A stretch of DNA of 53,049 nucleotides from CAZJYI01 sp964550025 (GTDB lineage Bacteria; Verrucomicrobiota; Kiritimatiellia; UBA8416; CAYOBW01): assembly GCA_964550025.1 (NCBI GenBank), contig CAZJYI010000075.1:1-53049 (forward strand). The letters run 5' to 3'. A model generated the notes under the pieces. That model ran no database searches. It worked only from the letters and a program-made list of their open reading frames with translations, and was not told the DNA's origin. The translations under genes were made by a program, and so were the position numbers. Shown here in pieces: positions 34,367 to 46,801 of the stretch. Each line of letters opens with the position of its first letter. The first letter of the stretch is position 1.

Positions 34367-37011
34367 GGACGCAGGAAGCGATTCTGATCGTCGACGACAA
34401 AAAAGGGAACCTTATCGCCCTGAGACGAGTGCTCGAGTCCGTGGAGGCCCACGTGGTGGAGGCAACCAACGGCAACGATGCGCTGGCGGCGACGCTGGAA
34501 CATGAGTTCGCGTTGGCGATACTCGACGTGAATATGCCTGGTATGGACGGCTACGAGTTGGCCTCAATCCTACGGGACAGTGGCGGCACACGCAACCTTC
34601 CGATTATTTTCATGACCGCGACGTACGGCCAGGAACAACAGGTTTTCGAAGGGTATGAAGCCGGCGCTGTGGACTATATCATCAAACCCTACAATCCGAC
34701 CGTGCTTCTGTCGAAGGTTTCGGTTTTCCTGGAGCTCCACCGCAATCGGGCCGCCTTGGTTGAAAAGGTGGAGGCCTTGACGGCATCCGAAGAACGGTTC
34801 CGCAGCCTGGTGATGACCGTACCGGATATCGTGTACCGTATTGATCCGGATGGGCGTTTTACTTTCCTGAACGATGCCATCATGGGCCTGGGCTATACAG
34901 TGGATGAACTCGTTGGCGAGCACTTCTCGCGGCTCATTCACCCCGCGGACGTGGACGACGTCAGCCGCGCGGCCGTCTTGTCCCGATTCGCCGGCAAGGA
35001 GACGGGCCCCGAGGCTGCGCCGAAGCTGTTCGACGAGCGGCGTACCGGGGCGCGAAGAACTGCGAATCTGGAAGTACGGCTGGTACCCCGTCGCGGCGGG
35101 GAAACCGTCCCGGCGCTGATCCATGCCGTGGGGGACGATTACTTGGTCGTCGAAATCAGCAGCTCAGGGCTGTACAGCGGCCCATTCGGTAAAAGCAAGC
35201 CGGTCTTTCTCGGTACCGTCGGAGTCATTCGCGACATCACGACACGCAAACGGGAAGAGGAAGAACTGCAGCGTTATCGCGAACACCTGCAGGAACTTGT
35301 CGATGAGCAGGCCGGCCACATCACGCACCTGAACGCGGTGCTTCGAGGCATCCGTGATGTCAACCAACTCATCGTCCGGGAGAAGGTCCGCGAGCCGCTG
35401 ATTCGCCAGGGATGTGATCTGCTGACGCAGGGCCGCGGATTCCACGGAGCCTGGATTGCCTTGACCGACAGGCTGCCGCAGCACCTGGACGTTGCCCAAT
35501 CCGGATTCGACGAGGCAGCATTCCGGGAGCTCGGGAAGTGCTTCCTGGACGGGGATTTGCCCCCATGCTGTCGGCGTGGCGATGATCAGGGCGTCATTGT
35601 TGTGCATTCGGATCCTGAGCGCGACTGTCCGGACTGCCCCCTGGCAGGCATCTACGGTGGCACGACATCAATCTGCGCATCGATCACACACGAAGGGCGC
35701 CGTTACGGGTGGATGGGTGCAGCCGTGCCGCGGCAGTTTGGGGATGATCCGGAAGAAGCATCATTGATGGAAGAGATCGCGGGAGACATAGGCTTTGCCC
35801 TATACGGTATGGAAAGGGAGGCCGATCGTCAGCAGGCAGCCGACTGCCAGTCTCTGCATGCGCGGGCCTTGGGCATCCTCAATCGTCCGAACCGCTGGCA
35901 GGACCTCTTGCGCGACTTGTTGGCGGAGATCAAGGCGTTCACTGGGTTCGACGCCGTGGGCATAAGGCTGCAGGAAGGCAGCGATTATCCATACCATGTG
36001 CATGATGGTTTCTCCGAGGATTTCCTGGGACGCGAGCGATACCTCTGCAGTCATGATGAGTCGGGCAACGTCATTCGCGATGCCGACGGGGATCCTATCC
36101 TTGAGTGCATGTGCGGAAACGTGATCCGGTGCCGCACGGATCCGTCGCGTCCGTTCTTCACCGAGAACGGGAGTTTCTGGACCAACAGTACAACGAAACT
36201 GCTGGCCGGCACCTCCCAGGATGACCGCGGCGGACGGACCCGCAACCAGTGCCACAGAGCCGGGTACGAGACCGTGGCGTTGATTCCGGTGCGCTCGAAA
36301 GGCGAAGTCGTCGGACTGCTGCAGTTGAATAACAGGCGGCCGGACAGCCTGACTCTGGCCATGACGCGGTTTTTCGAGGAGATGGGTAACAGTATCGGGA
36401 TCGCCTATCTCCGACAGCAGCAGGAGCGGCGCCATGCCCGTTACGCCCGGATCGTGGCGGCCGCGCAGGACGCCATGGCACTGGTGAGCAAGGACTACAC
36501 CTACCTGGAAGCAAACCCAACCTACGCGTCCCTGGTCGGGCGGTCGAATGAGAGCCTTGTCGGCGAGTCCGTCGAGCACGTTTTGGGAGGGAAGATGGCC
36601 GGCGCGATCGAGGCGAAGCTGGAACGCTGTTTCGGTGGGGAGGTTGTGAGTTTCGAGACTCCCTTCAAACTGCCGACTGGCCGACCGGCGACCCTCGCGG
36701 CGGTCTACGCGCCCTGTCATCTGCCCGATGGTTCGGTTGATGCGGTGGCAGTATGCATCCGGGACGTTACCGAGAGCAAAGAAGCCGAGCACGAGCTGCA
36801 GCAGCACCGTGAACACCTGGAGGAGCTCGTCGCGGAACGGACAGAGAAGCTCGAAGCAGCGGGAGAGGAATTGCGCAAACATGCGGCGTCGCTCGAGAGT
36901 TTCACCAAGATGTCGGTGGGTCGCGAGAAGAGAATGATTCAACTCAAGAAAGAGATCAACGGACTCCTCGAGGAGGGTGGGCAGCCACCCAAGTATCGTA
37001 TCGCTGAGTAA
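34363..37011 (+). CDS. REC-PAS-GAF-GAF-PAS protein with conserved C-terminal tail
   Basis: An 882-residue soluble protein with no kinase core. REC (Asp55, AILDVNMPGMDGYEL), PAS (about 145-300, GYTVDELVGEHF), and two GAF-like domains (about 330-480 and 500-680). The GAF domains are unusually Cys-rich (CC, CPDCP, CMC, RC, NQC). A second PAS (about 690-800) and the shared tail (HREHLEELVAERTEKLEA, then GQPPKYRIAE) complete it. ATGA overlap with the REC kinase. The Cys sets could hold a metal or respond to redox state; this is inference. It is the largest of the tail family. Confidence 0.88.
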   Translation: MRTQEAILIVDDKKGNLIALRRVLESVEAHVVEATNGNDALAATLEHEFALAILDVNMPGMDGYELASILRDSGGTRNLPIIFMTATYGQEQQVFEGYEAGAVDYIIKPYNPTVLLSKVSVFLELHRNRAALVEKVEALTASEERFRSLVMTVPDIVYRIDPDGRFTFLNDAIMGLGYTVDELVGEHFSRLIHPADVDDVSRAAVLSRFAGKETGPEAAPKLFDERRTGARRTANLEVRLVPRRGGETVPALIHAVGDDYLVVEISSSGLYSGPFGKSKPVFLGTVGVIRDITTRKREEEELQRYREHLQELVDEQAGHITHLNAVLRGIRDVNQLIVREKVREPLIRQGCDLLTQGRGFHGAWIALTDRLPQHLDVAQSGFDEAAFRELGKCFLDGDLPPCCRRGDDQGVIVVHSDPERDCPDCPLAGIYGGTTSICASITHEGRRYGWMGAAVPRQFGDDPEEASLMEEIAGDIGFALYGMEREADRQQAADCQSLHARALGILNRPNRWQDLLRDLLAEIKAFTGFDAVGIRLQEGSDYPYHVHDGFSEDFLGRERYLCSHDESGNVIRDADGDPILECMCGNVIRCRTDPSRPFFTENGSFWTNSTTKLLAGTSQDDRGGRTRNQCHRAGYETVALIPVRSKGEVVGLLQLNNRRPDSLTLAMTRFFEEMGNSIGIAYLRQQQERRHARYARIVAAAQDAMALVSKDYTYLEANPTYASLVGRSNESLVGESVEHVLGGKMAGAIEAKLERCFGGEVVSFETPFKLPTGRPATLAAVYAPCHLPDGSVDAVAVCIRDVTESKEAEHELQQHREHLEELVAERTEKLEAAGEELRKHAASLESFTKMSVGREKRMIQLKKEINGLLEEGGQPPKYRIAE

Positions 37012-37032
37012 CGGGTGAGCTGGAGAACGATG

Positions 37033-38319
37033 ATGAAACAACGCCCATGGGTCATGGGGCCAGGCATTCTGTTGCTGGTCGCAGTGGCGAGTGGGGTTCT
37101 TTTCTGGTTCGTTGGCGGGGATCGCATGGCAGGACCTCCGATCCGGGTAGGGGTTCTTCATTCGCTGTCCGGCACCATGGCGGTCAGCGAGACCGCGGTC
37201 GTGGATGCCACGTTGCTGGCGGTCGAGGAGATCAACCAGCGCGGCGGCGTTCTGGGCAGACGTGTAGATCCGATCATAGTGGATGGCCGTTCCGACTGGC
37301 CGACTTTCGCCGCGCAGGCGGAGGCACTCATCATGGAGAAGCAAGTGGCCGTGGTTTTCGGCTGCTGGACTTCAGCCAGCAGGAAGACCGTCAAGCCGGT
37401 GTTTGAGAAGCACAACCATTTGCTCTTCTATCCCGTGCAGTACGAGGGGATCGAAGAGTCGCCCAACATCATCTACACGGGCGCCGCACCGAATCAGCAG
37501 ATCATTCCCGCCGTCGATTGGTGCCTGGACAATCTTGGGAAGCGCGTGTTTCTTGTGGCATCTGACTACGTTTTCCCCCATGCCGCCAACGCGATCATCA
37601 AGGACCGCATCGCGGAACGTGGTGGCGACGTGGTTGGAGAGGAGTATGTCCTGCTTGGCAGCCGTGCTGTTGGAGACGCCGTCCGGGGCATTCTCGAATC
37701 ACAACCCGATGTGATTCTCAATACGATCAACGGGGACAGCAACGCCGCGTTCTTCAACCGGCTGCGCGAGGCCGGCATCACGCCGGACAGGATTCCGACG
37801 ATGTCGTTCAGCATCGGGGAGGAACAATTGCGGACGATGGGAGCGAAGCACATGGCCGGGGACTACGCCTGCTGGAATTACTTTCAGAGCGTAGATTCGC
37901 GCGCGAACAGGGAATTCGTGAGGAACTTCAAACAGAAGTACGGAGACTATCGGGTTACGGACGACCCGATGGAAGCAGGGCATTTGGGCGTGCATCTCTG
38001 GGCGCTTGCCGTGAGCGAAGCGGGCACGACCGAGCCATCGGAAGTGCGGGCCGCCCTCCGGGATCAGGCCTACAGCGCCCCGGAAGGTGTCGTCATCGTG
38101 GACATCGAGAACGGTCACCTCTGGAAGAACGTCAGGGTGGCGAGGATTCGCGAGGATGGACAGTTTGATATCGTATGGTCCTCCGGTAAACCGGTAAGAC
38201 CTGAGCCCTATCCTCCCAGCAGATCCAGGGAAGAGTGGGACCAGTTCATTCAGGAGCTCTACGACGGCTGGGGACAGTCGTGGGAGAACCCCGGAAACGA
38301 GAAAGGAACCGGGCCATGA
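37033..38319 (+). CDS. UrtA-like (urea/amide) substrate-binding protein
   Basis: A 428-residue periplasmic binding protein of the UrtA/AmiC branch, with an N-terminal hydrophobic anchor (about 8-27). Typical motifs are VGVLHSLSGTMAVSE, VFGCWTSASRKTVKPVFE, LLFYPVQYEGIEESPNI and the VASDYVFPHAAN region. Family members bind urea or short amides for an ABC importer, but no transporter genes are near. It is instead followed by another binding protein (ATGA) and a membrane kinase. The ATG at 37033 has GGAG 7 nt upstream; 37030 and 37015 are alternatives. It is likely a sensory co-receptor. Confidence 0.87.
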   Translation: MKQRPWVMGPGILLLVAVASGVLFWFVGGDRMAGPPIRVGVLHSLSGTMAVSETAVVDATLLAVEEINQRGGVLGRRVDPIIVDGRSDWPTFAAQAEALIMEKQVAVVFGCWTSASRKTVKPVFEKHNHLLFYPVQYEGIEESPNIIYTGAAPNQQIIPAVDWCLDNLGKRVFLVASDYVFPHAANAIIKDRIAERGGDVVGEEYVLLGSRAVGDAVRGILESQPDVILNTINGDSNAAFFNRLREAGITPDRIPTMSFSIGEEQLRTMGAKHMAGDYACWNYFQSVDSRANREFVRNFKQKYGDYRVTDDPMEAGHLGVHLWALAVSEAGTTEPSEVRAALRDQAYSAPEGVVIVDIENGHLWKNVRVARIREDGQFDIVWSSGKPVRPEPYPPSRSREEWDQFIQELYDGWGQSWENPGNEKGTGP

Positions 38320-39332
38320 CGATTCGATTTCGCGCCTCTGTCGGTGGGAGCGTGCTTTGCGTTGGGCTGATCCTCTCCCTATGTGTCGGGTGCCGGAGGG
38401 GGCGTCATTCTCCTCCTGATGATTCCGTAGATGTGAGGTTGGGACTTGGCATGCAGCCCACCACGGCGCTGTGCTTCATTGCGGATGAAATGGGGTACTT
38501 TTGCGAGGAGGGCGTCCGTGTCACTGTCACAGAGTTTCCGAGCGGGAAACGCGCAATGAAAGACGGTCTGATCACGGAGCGAGTCGACATGGTCGTTTCA
38601 TCCGACATTCCGGTTGTCATGGCGGCACTCGATGGCCACGCCCCGTTCATCATCGCGTCACTCTGCAAGGCCGACAACGTGAACCGCGTCGTCGCCAGAC
38701 GCGATCGTGGTATCCACGTCCCGGCTGACCTGGCAGGCAAGACCGTCGGAACGCAGAGAGCGTCAGCCGTGCACTGTTTTCTTGGTCTGTTTCTCATGGA
38801 ACATGATGTACGGCAGGAAGAGGCGAATGTGGTTTACATGAAAGCTGAGGAATTGGTTCCCGCCCTTCTCAGCGGTACGATCGATGCGTTTTCGATGCGC
38901 GAGCCGTACGTCACCGAAGCCGTGAACGGTTTGGGTGACAATGTCGTGGTGTTCTCGGCACCGGGTCTGTACTCTCAGGTTGAGTTGCTTCTTGCTTCCA
39001 AGCAGATCATGCAACGGTGTCCCGACGTCGGTGTGCGCGTCCTGAGAGCGCTGATGAAGGCCGAGACCTATGCCTTGGGATCCCCTGACGAGGCCCGGCG
39101 ACTCGTCGCCCGCCGGATTGGTGCGGACGACTCCGAAATGGAGAAGATATGGGAAACGATTGCTCTGACGGTCCGGCTCGATCAGTCCACGCTTCTACTT
39201 CTTGAAAACGAGGCCAGATGGGCCATTGCCGAAGGGTTGACGGAGGCCGATCGTGTCCCGGATTTTCTGGAGTTGATCGACTTGCACCCGCTTGATGCGG
39301 TGAGACCGGAAGCCGTGAGCATTTTTCGCTAG
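38316..39332 (+). CDS. NMT1/SsuA-like periplasmic binding protein
   Basis: A 338-residue protein with a signal sequence ending in Cys (LSLCVGC, an imperfect lipobox). It has an NMT1/THI5-type fold: LGLGMQPTTALCFIADEMGY, DGLITERVDMVVSSDIPVV, VPADLAGKTVGTQRAS, LLSGTIDAFSMREPYVTEAV. It is coupled by ATGA to the UrtA-like gene and lies 24 bp before a membrane kinase. Two different binding-protein types in a row with no permease fits ligand presentation to that kinase rather than import. Ligand unknown. Confidence 0.87.
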   Translation: MTIRFRASVGGSVLCVGLILSLCVGCRRGRHSPPDDSVDVRLGLGMQPTTALCFIADEMGYFCEEGVRVTVTEFPSGKRAMKDGLITERVDMVVSSDIPVVMAALDGHAPFIIASLCKADNVNRVVARRDRGIHVPADLAGKTVGTQRASAVHCFLGLFLMEHDVRQEEANVVYMKAEELVPALLSGTIDAFSMREPYVTEAVNGLGDNVVVFSAPGLYSQVELLLASKQIMQRCPDVGVRVLRALMKAETYALGSPDEARRLVARRIGADDSEMEKIWETIALTVRLDQSTLLLLENEARWAIAEGLTEADRVPDFLELIDLHPLDAVRPEAVSIFR

Positions 39333-39356
39333 CCTGAGGCGTTCATAGAGTTCGTT

Positions 39357-42772
<3,416 letters not shown>

Positions 42773-42776
<4 letters not shown>

Positions 42777-44563
42777 AACCACTTAGCCAGTACCGTGTCC
42801 TTGTCGTGGATGATGACCCTCGCGTTCGGACGGTCATGTCGATGGTTCTCAAGCGCCTCGGCGCCACCGTGGACACGGCCGTTGACGGACTCGATGCACT
42901 TCGCAGACTTGAACAGAGCGTTCCCGACGTGCTGGTTTCCGACCTGGACATGCCCAACATGGGCGGCCTTGCCTTGCTTCGGCGCGTCGGAGAGCTGTAC
43001 CCCACCGTGGTGCCCGTCGTGCTGACGGCCTCCATGGAACGCGAGGATGCAATCGCCGCCCTCAAGGAGGGCGTTTTCGATTTTGTGGAAAAAGCCGGGA
43101 CCGACACGTCAGGCGTCGAGCTCGCGGTTCGACGCGCGGCGGACCGTTCGAGAATGCTGCGCGAACGCCGGGAACTGCTTGAGGAACTTCGGAACAAGAA
43201 CGAGCAACTCGAGACGGGAATGTCGGAACTGCAGAGAGCCTATGCCGGACTCCGCGAGCAGGATGCGCAGCTCCAGCACGACCTCGCTCGCGCGCAGCAG
43301 ATCCAGCGCCGGATGCTGCCGGCCGAGTTCCCGTCGGTTGGCGACTATGACTTCTGCGCCTACTATCGGCCGTGCGATTGGCTCGGGGGCGACTTCTTCG
43401 GCCGCATTCCGCTTTCCGGCGAACGCGTGGCGTTCTACCTGGCCGACGTCAGCGGTCACGGCGTTGCGGCATCCATGGTAACCGTCGAGCTTCGCGAGAT
43501 CATACGGGCGCGGCGGCGGTATGACGACGCCGACGCGCTCTTCGGTGACCCGGTGGCTACGCTGGGCTTCCTCAACCGGGCACTCTGGGAGGAGTTCGGA
43601 GGAGGCACAATCCACGTCACCATGTTCTACGGTGTTCTCGACGCCGAGAACCACCGCCTGGTCTACGCCTCGGCGGGCCATCCCGACCCATTCATGGTTG
43701 CGGGTGAAACGTACGTCACTCTCCCGTGCGTTTCCGCCGCGGGGCTGGCCCTGCTACCGAACACGACGTTCAATACGGGATCGGTTGGTGTGGAGCGCGG
43801 CGCACTGCTGCTGATCTACTCCGACGGGCTCCTCGAAGCTCCCGGCACGGACGGCGTTTGCCTGACGAAGAAGGCCCTGGGAAGCTGCTTCGCGCACGGG
43901 AACGACGCGCGTGGTCTGGCAGATCGCGTTGTTGCGCGGTTTGCGGACCACCTGGGAGCGCGCGCGCTGCCGGACGATGTCAGCTTTCTGGCCATCCACC
44001 GCGGGATGCAGGATGCACAGCCGACATCCGAGCCTACGGTTACCTTTGCCGAAGCAGGCACGGCGGTCATGCCGCTCGCCACGACAGACGCCGGGCCGCC
44101 ACTGACCCGGGCGGAGGCGAGTGATACCCTGGCGATCCGCCTGTCCGGGCGTGCGACATGGCAGCTTGGCAAGGTCTTTCAGGACCAGATCAGCGCCGGG
44201 ATAGAATCGCAGACCTCTCGCATTGTCGTGGACCTCAGCTACTGTGACTCGCTTGACAGCACGATGCTGGGGCTCCTCTGCCGTCTGCCGGAGCCAGTGG
44301 AGATTGCGGGGTTGCACGGTCAGGCGGAGGCACAGGCTCGGGAGCTTGGGATTCGCGACATGCTCAGGTGCGGGCGTCTTCCGGGAGACGAGTTCGTGTT
44401 CACGCCCGTCGGGACAAGCACCGGGTTGGCGCGTGAACAGGCTGAGATGATCCTGCACGCTCACGAAGTGCTGTCGAACGTGAACGACGCCAATCGCGAG
44501 CGTTTTGCCGGTGTCGTCGGGGCGCTGCAAGCGGAGAGACAAGAAACGCAAGGAGGCAAGTAG
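42773..44563 (+). CDS. REC-PP2C phosphatase-STAS partner-switch regulator
   Basis: A 596-residue fusion. REC (Asp57, VLVSDLDMPNMGG), coiled coil, an RsbU/SpoIIE-type PP2C phosphatase (about 185-400; DWLGGDFFG, LADVSGHGVAA, ASAGHPDPF, LLIYSDGLLE), and a C-terminal STAS domain (about 440-550). The usual phospho-Ser/Thr site lies near D495-S496-T497. ATGA coupling to the HPt kinase makes it the likely phosphate acceptor. In partner switching a phosphatase dephosphorylates a STAS antagonist to free a sigma factor or enzyme. Here both are in one chain, but no RsbW-type kinase is visible in the window. Confidence 0.92.
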
Positions 44564-44564
44564 C

Positions 44565-45659
44565 ATGTATGGACAGGGCGAATCCCGCGGGGGGCCAGGT
44601 CTGTCGGTCGCGGCGCAAGAGGACACGCGCAAGTGTGTGCTCGTCGTTGACGACGTACCGGAGAACATCGACGTCGTTGGAGGCAGCCTGGAGGAAGACT
44701 ACCGTGTCAGAGTCGCGCTCAACGGGCGAAGAGCGCTGGAGCTCGCGTCGGCGGCGCCGCCCGACCTGATCCTGCTCGATATCATGATGCCGGGCATGGA
44801 CGGCTACGAGGTGTGTCGCCGATTGAAGCTGGATGTGAACCTGGCCGGCATTCCCGTGATCTTCCTGACGTCGAAAAGCCAGGTTGACGATGAGACGCGC
44901 GGTTTTGCGCTGGGCGCCGTCGATTTCATTAGAAAGCCGATCAGCCCGCCCGTTCTGAAGGCGCGGGTAGCAACCCACATCGCGCTTCGGGATCAGGCCG
45001 TACACCTGGAGTCGCTTGTCGGGGAGAGGACGCATGAGCTCCACGATACCCGTCTGCAGATCGTGGAACGGCTCGGAGTGGCCGCGGAGTTCAAGGACAA
45101 CGAGACGGGCATGCACGTCGTGCGCATGAGCTTGATCAGCGGACTCGTAGGCCGGGGCGCCGGAATGTCGGATGCCGAAGCCGACACGCTGCTGCACGCC
45201 GCGCCGATGCATGACATCGGAAAGATCGGTATTCCCGACCGTATTCTGCTGAAGCCGGGCAAGCTCACCGAAGACGAATGGGCCGTCATGAAGACGCATA
45301 CGACGATCGGTGCGCAGATCATCGGGGACGATGAACGAGAGCCGCTGCGGCTCGCGCGCGTCGTCGCCCTGACCCATCACGAGAAGTGGAATGGAACGGG
45401 TTACCCGGCCGGGCTGGCAGGGGAAGACATTCCGCTGGCCGGACGCATCGTGGCCATCGCCGACGTCTTCGACGCCCTGACGAGCAAGCGGCCCTACAAA
45501 GAACCGTGGCCGGTGGACAGGGCCGCGGAAACGATCGAGCGCGATGCCGGGGAGCATTTTGACCCGGCCCTCGTGCCGCTCTTTCTGAAGGCCCTGCCGG
45601 ATGCCATGGAGATACGGGATCATTACGCGGACCGCAAGGCGATGAGGGATGTGACATGA
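44565..45659 (+). CDS. REC-HD-GYP cyclic-di-GMP phosphodiesterase
   Basis: A 364-residue response regulator. REC has Asp72 (LILLDIMMPGMDGYEV) and Lys in FIRKP. The HD-GYP domain has MHDIGKIGIPD (His216, Asp217), THTTIGAQI, HHEKWNGTGYP and IADVFDALTSKRPYK. All metal-ligand motifs are intact, so it should degrade c-di-GMP. The ATG at 44565 follows AAGGAGG. No GGDEF cyclase occurs in the window. It sits in the output cluster after the HPt kinase and PP2C regulator and is coupled to a REC kinase by ATGA. Confidence 0.94.
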   Translation: MYGQGESRGGPGLSVAAQEDTRKCVLVVDDVPENIDVVGGSLEEDYRVRVALNGRRALELASAAPPDLILLDIMMPGMDGYEVCRRLKLDVNLAGIPVIFLTSKSQVDDETRGFALGAVDFIRKPISPPVLKARVATHIALRDQAVHLESLVGERTHELHDTRLQIVERLGVAAEFKDNETGMHVVRMSLISGLVGRGAGMSDAEADTLLHAAPMHDIGKIGIPDRILLKPGKLTEDEWAVMKTHTTIGAQIIGDDEREPLRLARVVALTHHEKWNGTGYPAGLAGEDIPLAGRIVAIADVFDALTSKRPYKEPWPVDRAAETIERDAGEHFDPALVPLFLKALPDAMEIRDHYADRKAMRDVT

Positions 45660-46786
45660 CCGCGGAGACGCCGAGGGAATGCCTGCTGATCGTGGATGAT
45701 ACGCCCGAGAATATCGACGTCCTGGCGGGCGTGCTCTCGCCCGAGTACCGGACAAGGGTTGCGCTGAACGGCAAGAAGGCCCTCGATATCTGCGGCGGTG
45801 ACGCGCCCCCGGACCTGATTCTCCTGGACATTATGATGCCCGGGATGGACGGCTACGAGGTCTGCCGGAGGCTGAAAGCGAGCGAGCGCACCCGCGATAT
45901 CCCCGTCATCTTCGTAACGGCCAGGGCGGAGGAACAGGACGAAACCCGCGGATTCGCGCTCGGAGCTGTCGACTACATCACAAAGCCCGTCTCTCCCACC
46001 ATCGTAAAGGCTCGCGTACGGACGCACCTGGACCTGCTCGAGCACCGTCGGGAGATCGAACGGAACTACGCCCGTCTGCAGGAGCTCGAGGAGTTGCGCG
46101 ACAACCTGACGCACATGATCATCCATGACATGCGCACTCCGCTGATGGGCGCCATGGGGGGCGTTCAGTTGCTTTCCGGCGGGGAAAAGAAACTGGATGT
46201 CGAGGCCGAAGAGCATGTCAACATGGCGTTGTCAGCCGTACGAGAGCTGGACGTGATGGTTACTTCGCTTCTGGATATCAGCCGCATCGAGTCCGGCAAA
46301 CTGGCGCTGGAATGCAATGAGTGCGATGTCAAATCACTCGCCGTTGCCATTGCGGACAGGATGGCCCCGAATGCCGAGTTTGAGGAGATGCAGATTGCCG
46401 TGTCCGGCGAATCCGTGTTCGCCTCCGTGGACGAGAAACTGATCGAGCGTGTGTTTCAGAACCTGTTGAACAATGCGATCAAGTTCTCTCCGGCTCACAG
46501 TACGGTCAAAGTCGCCGTCTCCGCCGACGAGGAGAATGTGAGGGTGACAGTTACCGACAGCGGGTGCGGGATACCCGAGAAGTACCAGGAGAAGATCTTC
46601 GAGAAGTTTGGCCAGATCGAAGCACGGCAGAACCGGGAGAAGCACTCCACGGGGCTCGGGCTTACCTTCTGCAAGCTGGCCGTCGAGGCGCACGGGGGAC
46701 GGATTGGCGTCGTGAGCCCCGTCACGCAGGCCGGGGAAGACGGGCCGGGCAGAGGCAGTACGTTCTGGTTCACCTTGCCCCACTGA
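45656..46786 (+). CDS. REC-histidine kinase, last gene of the array
   Basis: A 376-residue soluble protein. REC has Asp58 (LILLDIMMPGMDGYEV) and Lys in YITKP. The H-box has His157 (IIHDMRTPLMGA), and the ATPase domain has LLNNAIKF, DSGCGIP and TGLGLTF. The layout matches the REC kinase at 12215. Kinases of this shape often sit after a phosphorelay hub as a feedback or branching node. It ends 15 bp before the convergent minus-strand kinase gene; no clear terminator fits in that gap. Confidence 0.92.
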   Translation: MTAETPRECLLIVDDTPENIDVLAGVLSPEYRTRVALNGKKALDICGGDAPPDLILLDIMMPGMDGYEVCRRLKASERTRDIPVIFVTARAEEQDETRGFALGAVDYITKPVSPTIVKARVRTHLDLLEHRREIERNYARLQELEELRDNLTHMIIHDMRTPLMGAMGGVQLLSGGEKKLDVEAEEHVNMALSAVRELDVMVTSLLDISRIESGKLALECNECDVKSLAVAIADRMAPNAEFEEMQIAVSGESVFASVDEKLIERVFQNLLNNAIKFSPAHSTVKVAVSADEENVRVTVTDSGCGIPEKYQEKIFEKFGQIEARQNREKHSTGLGLTFCKLAVEAHGGRIGVVSPVTQAGEDGPGRGSTFWFTLPH

Positions 46787-46801
46787 CGGTTCTCGTTGCC
46801 G

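Noticed and set aside
25987..39332. ABC importers for nitrate or urea
   Set aside because: Three binding proteins but no permease or ATPase gene on either strand.
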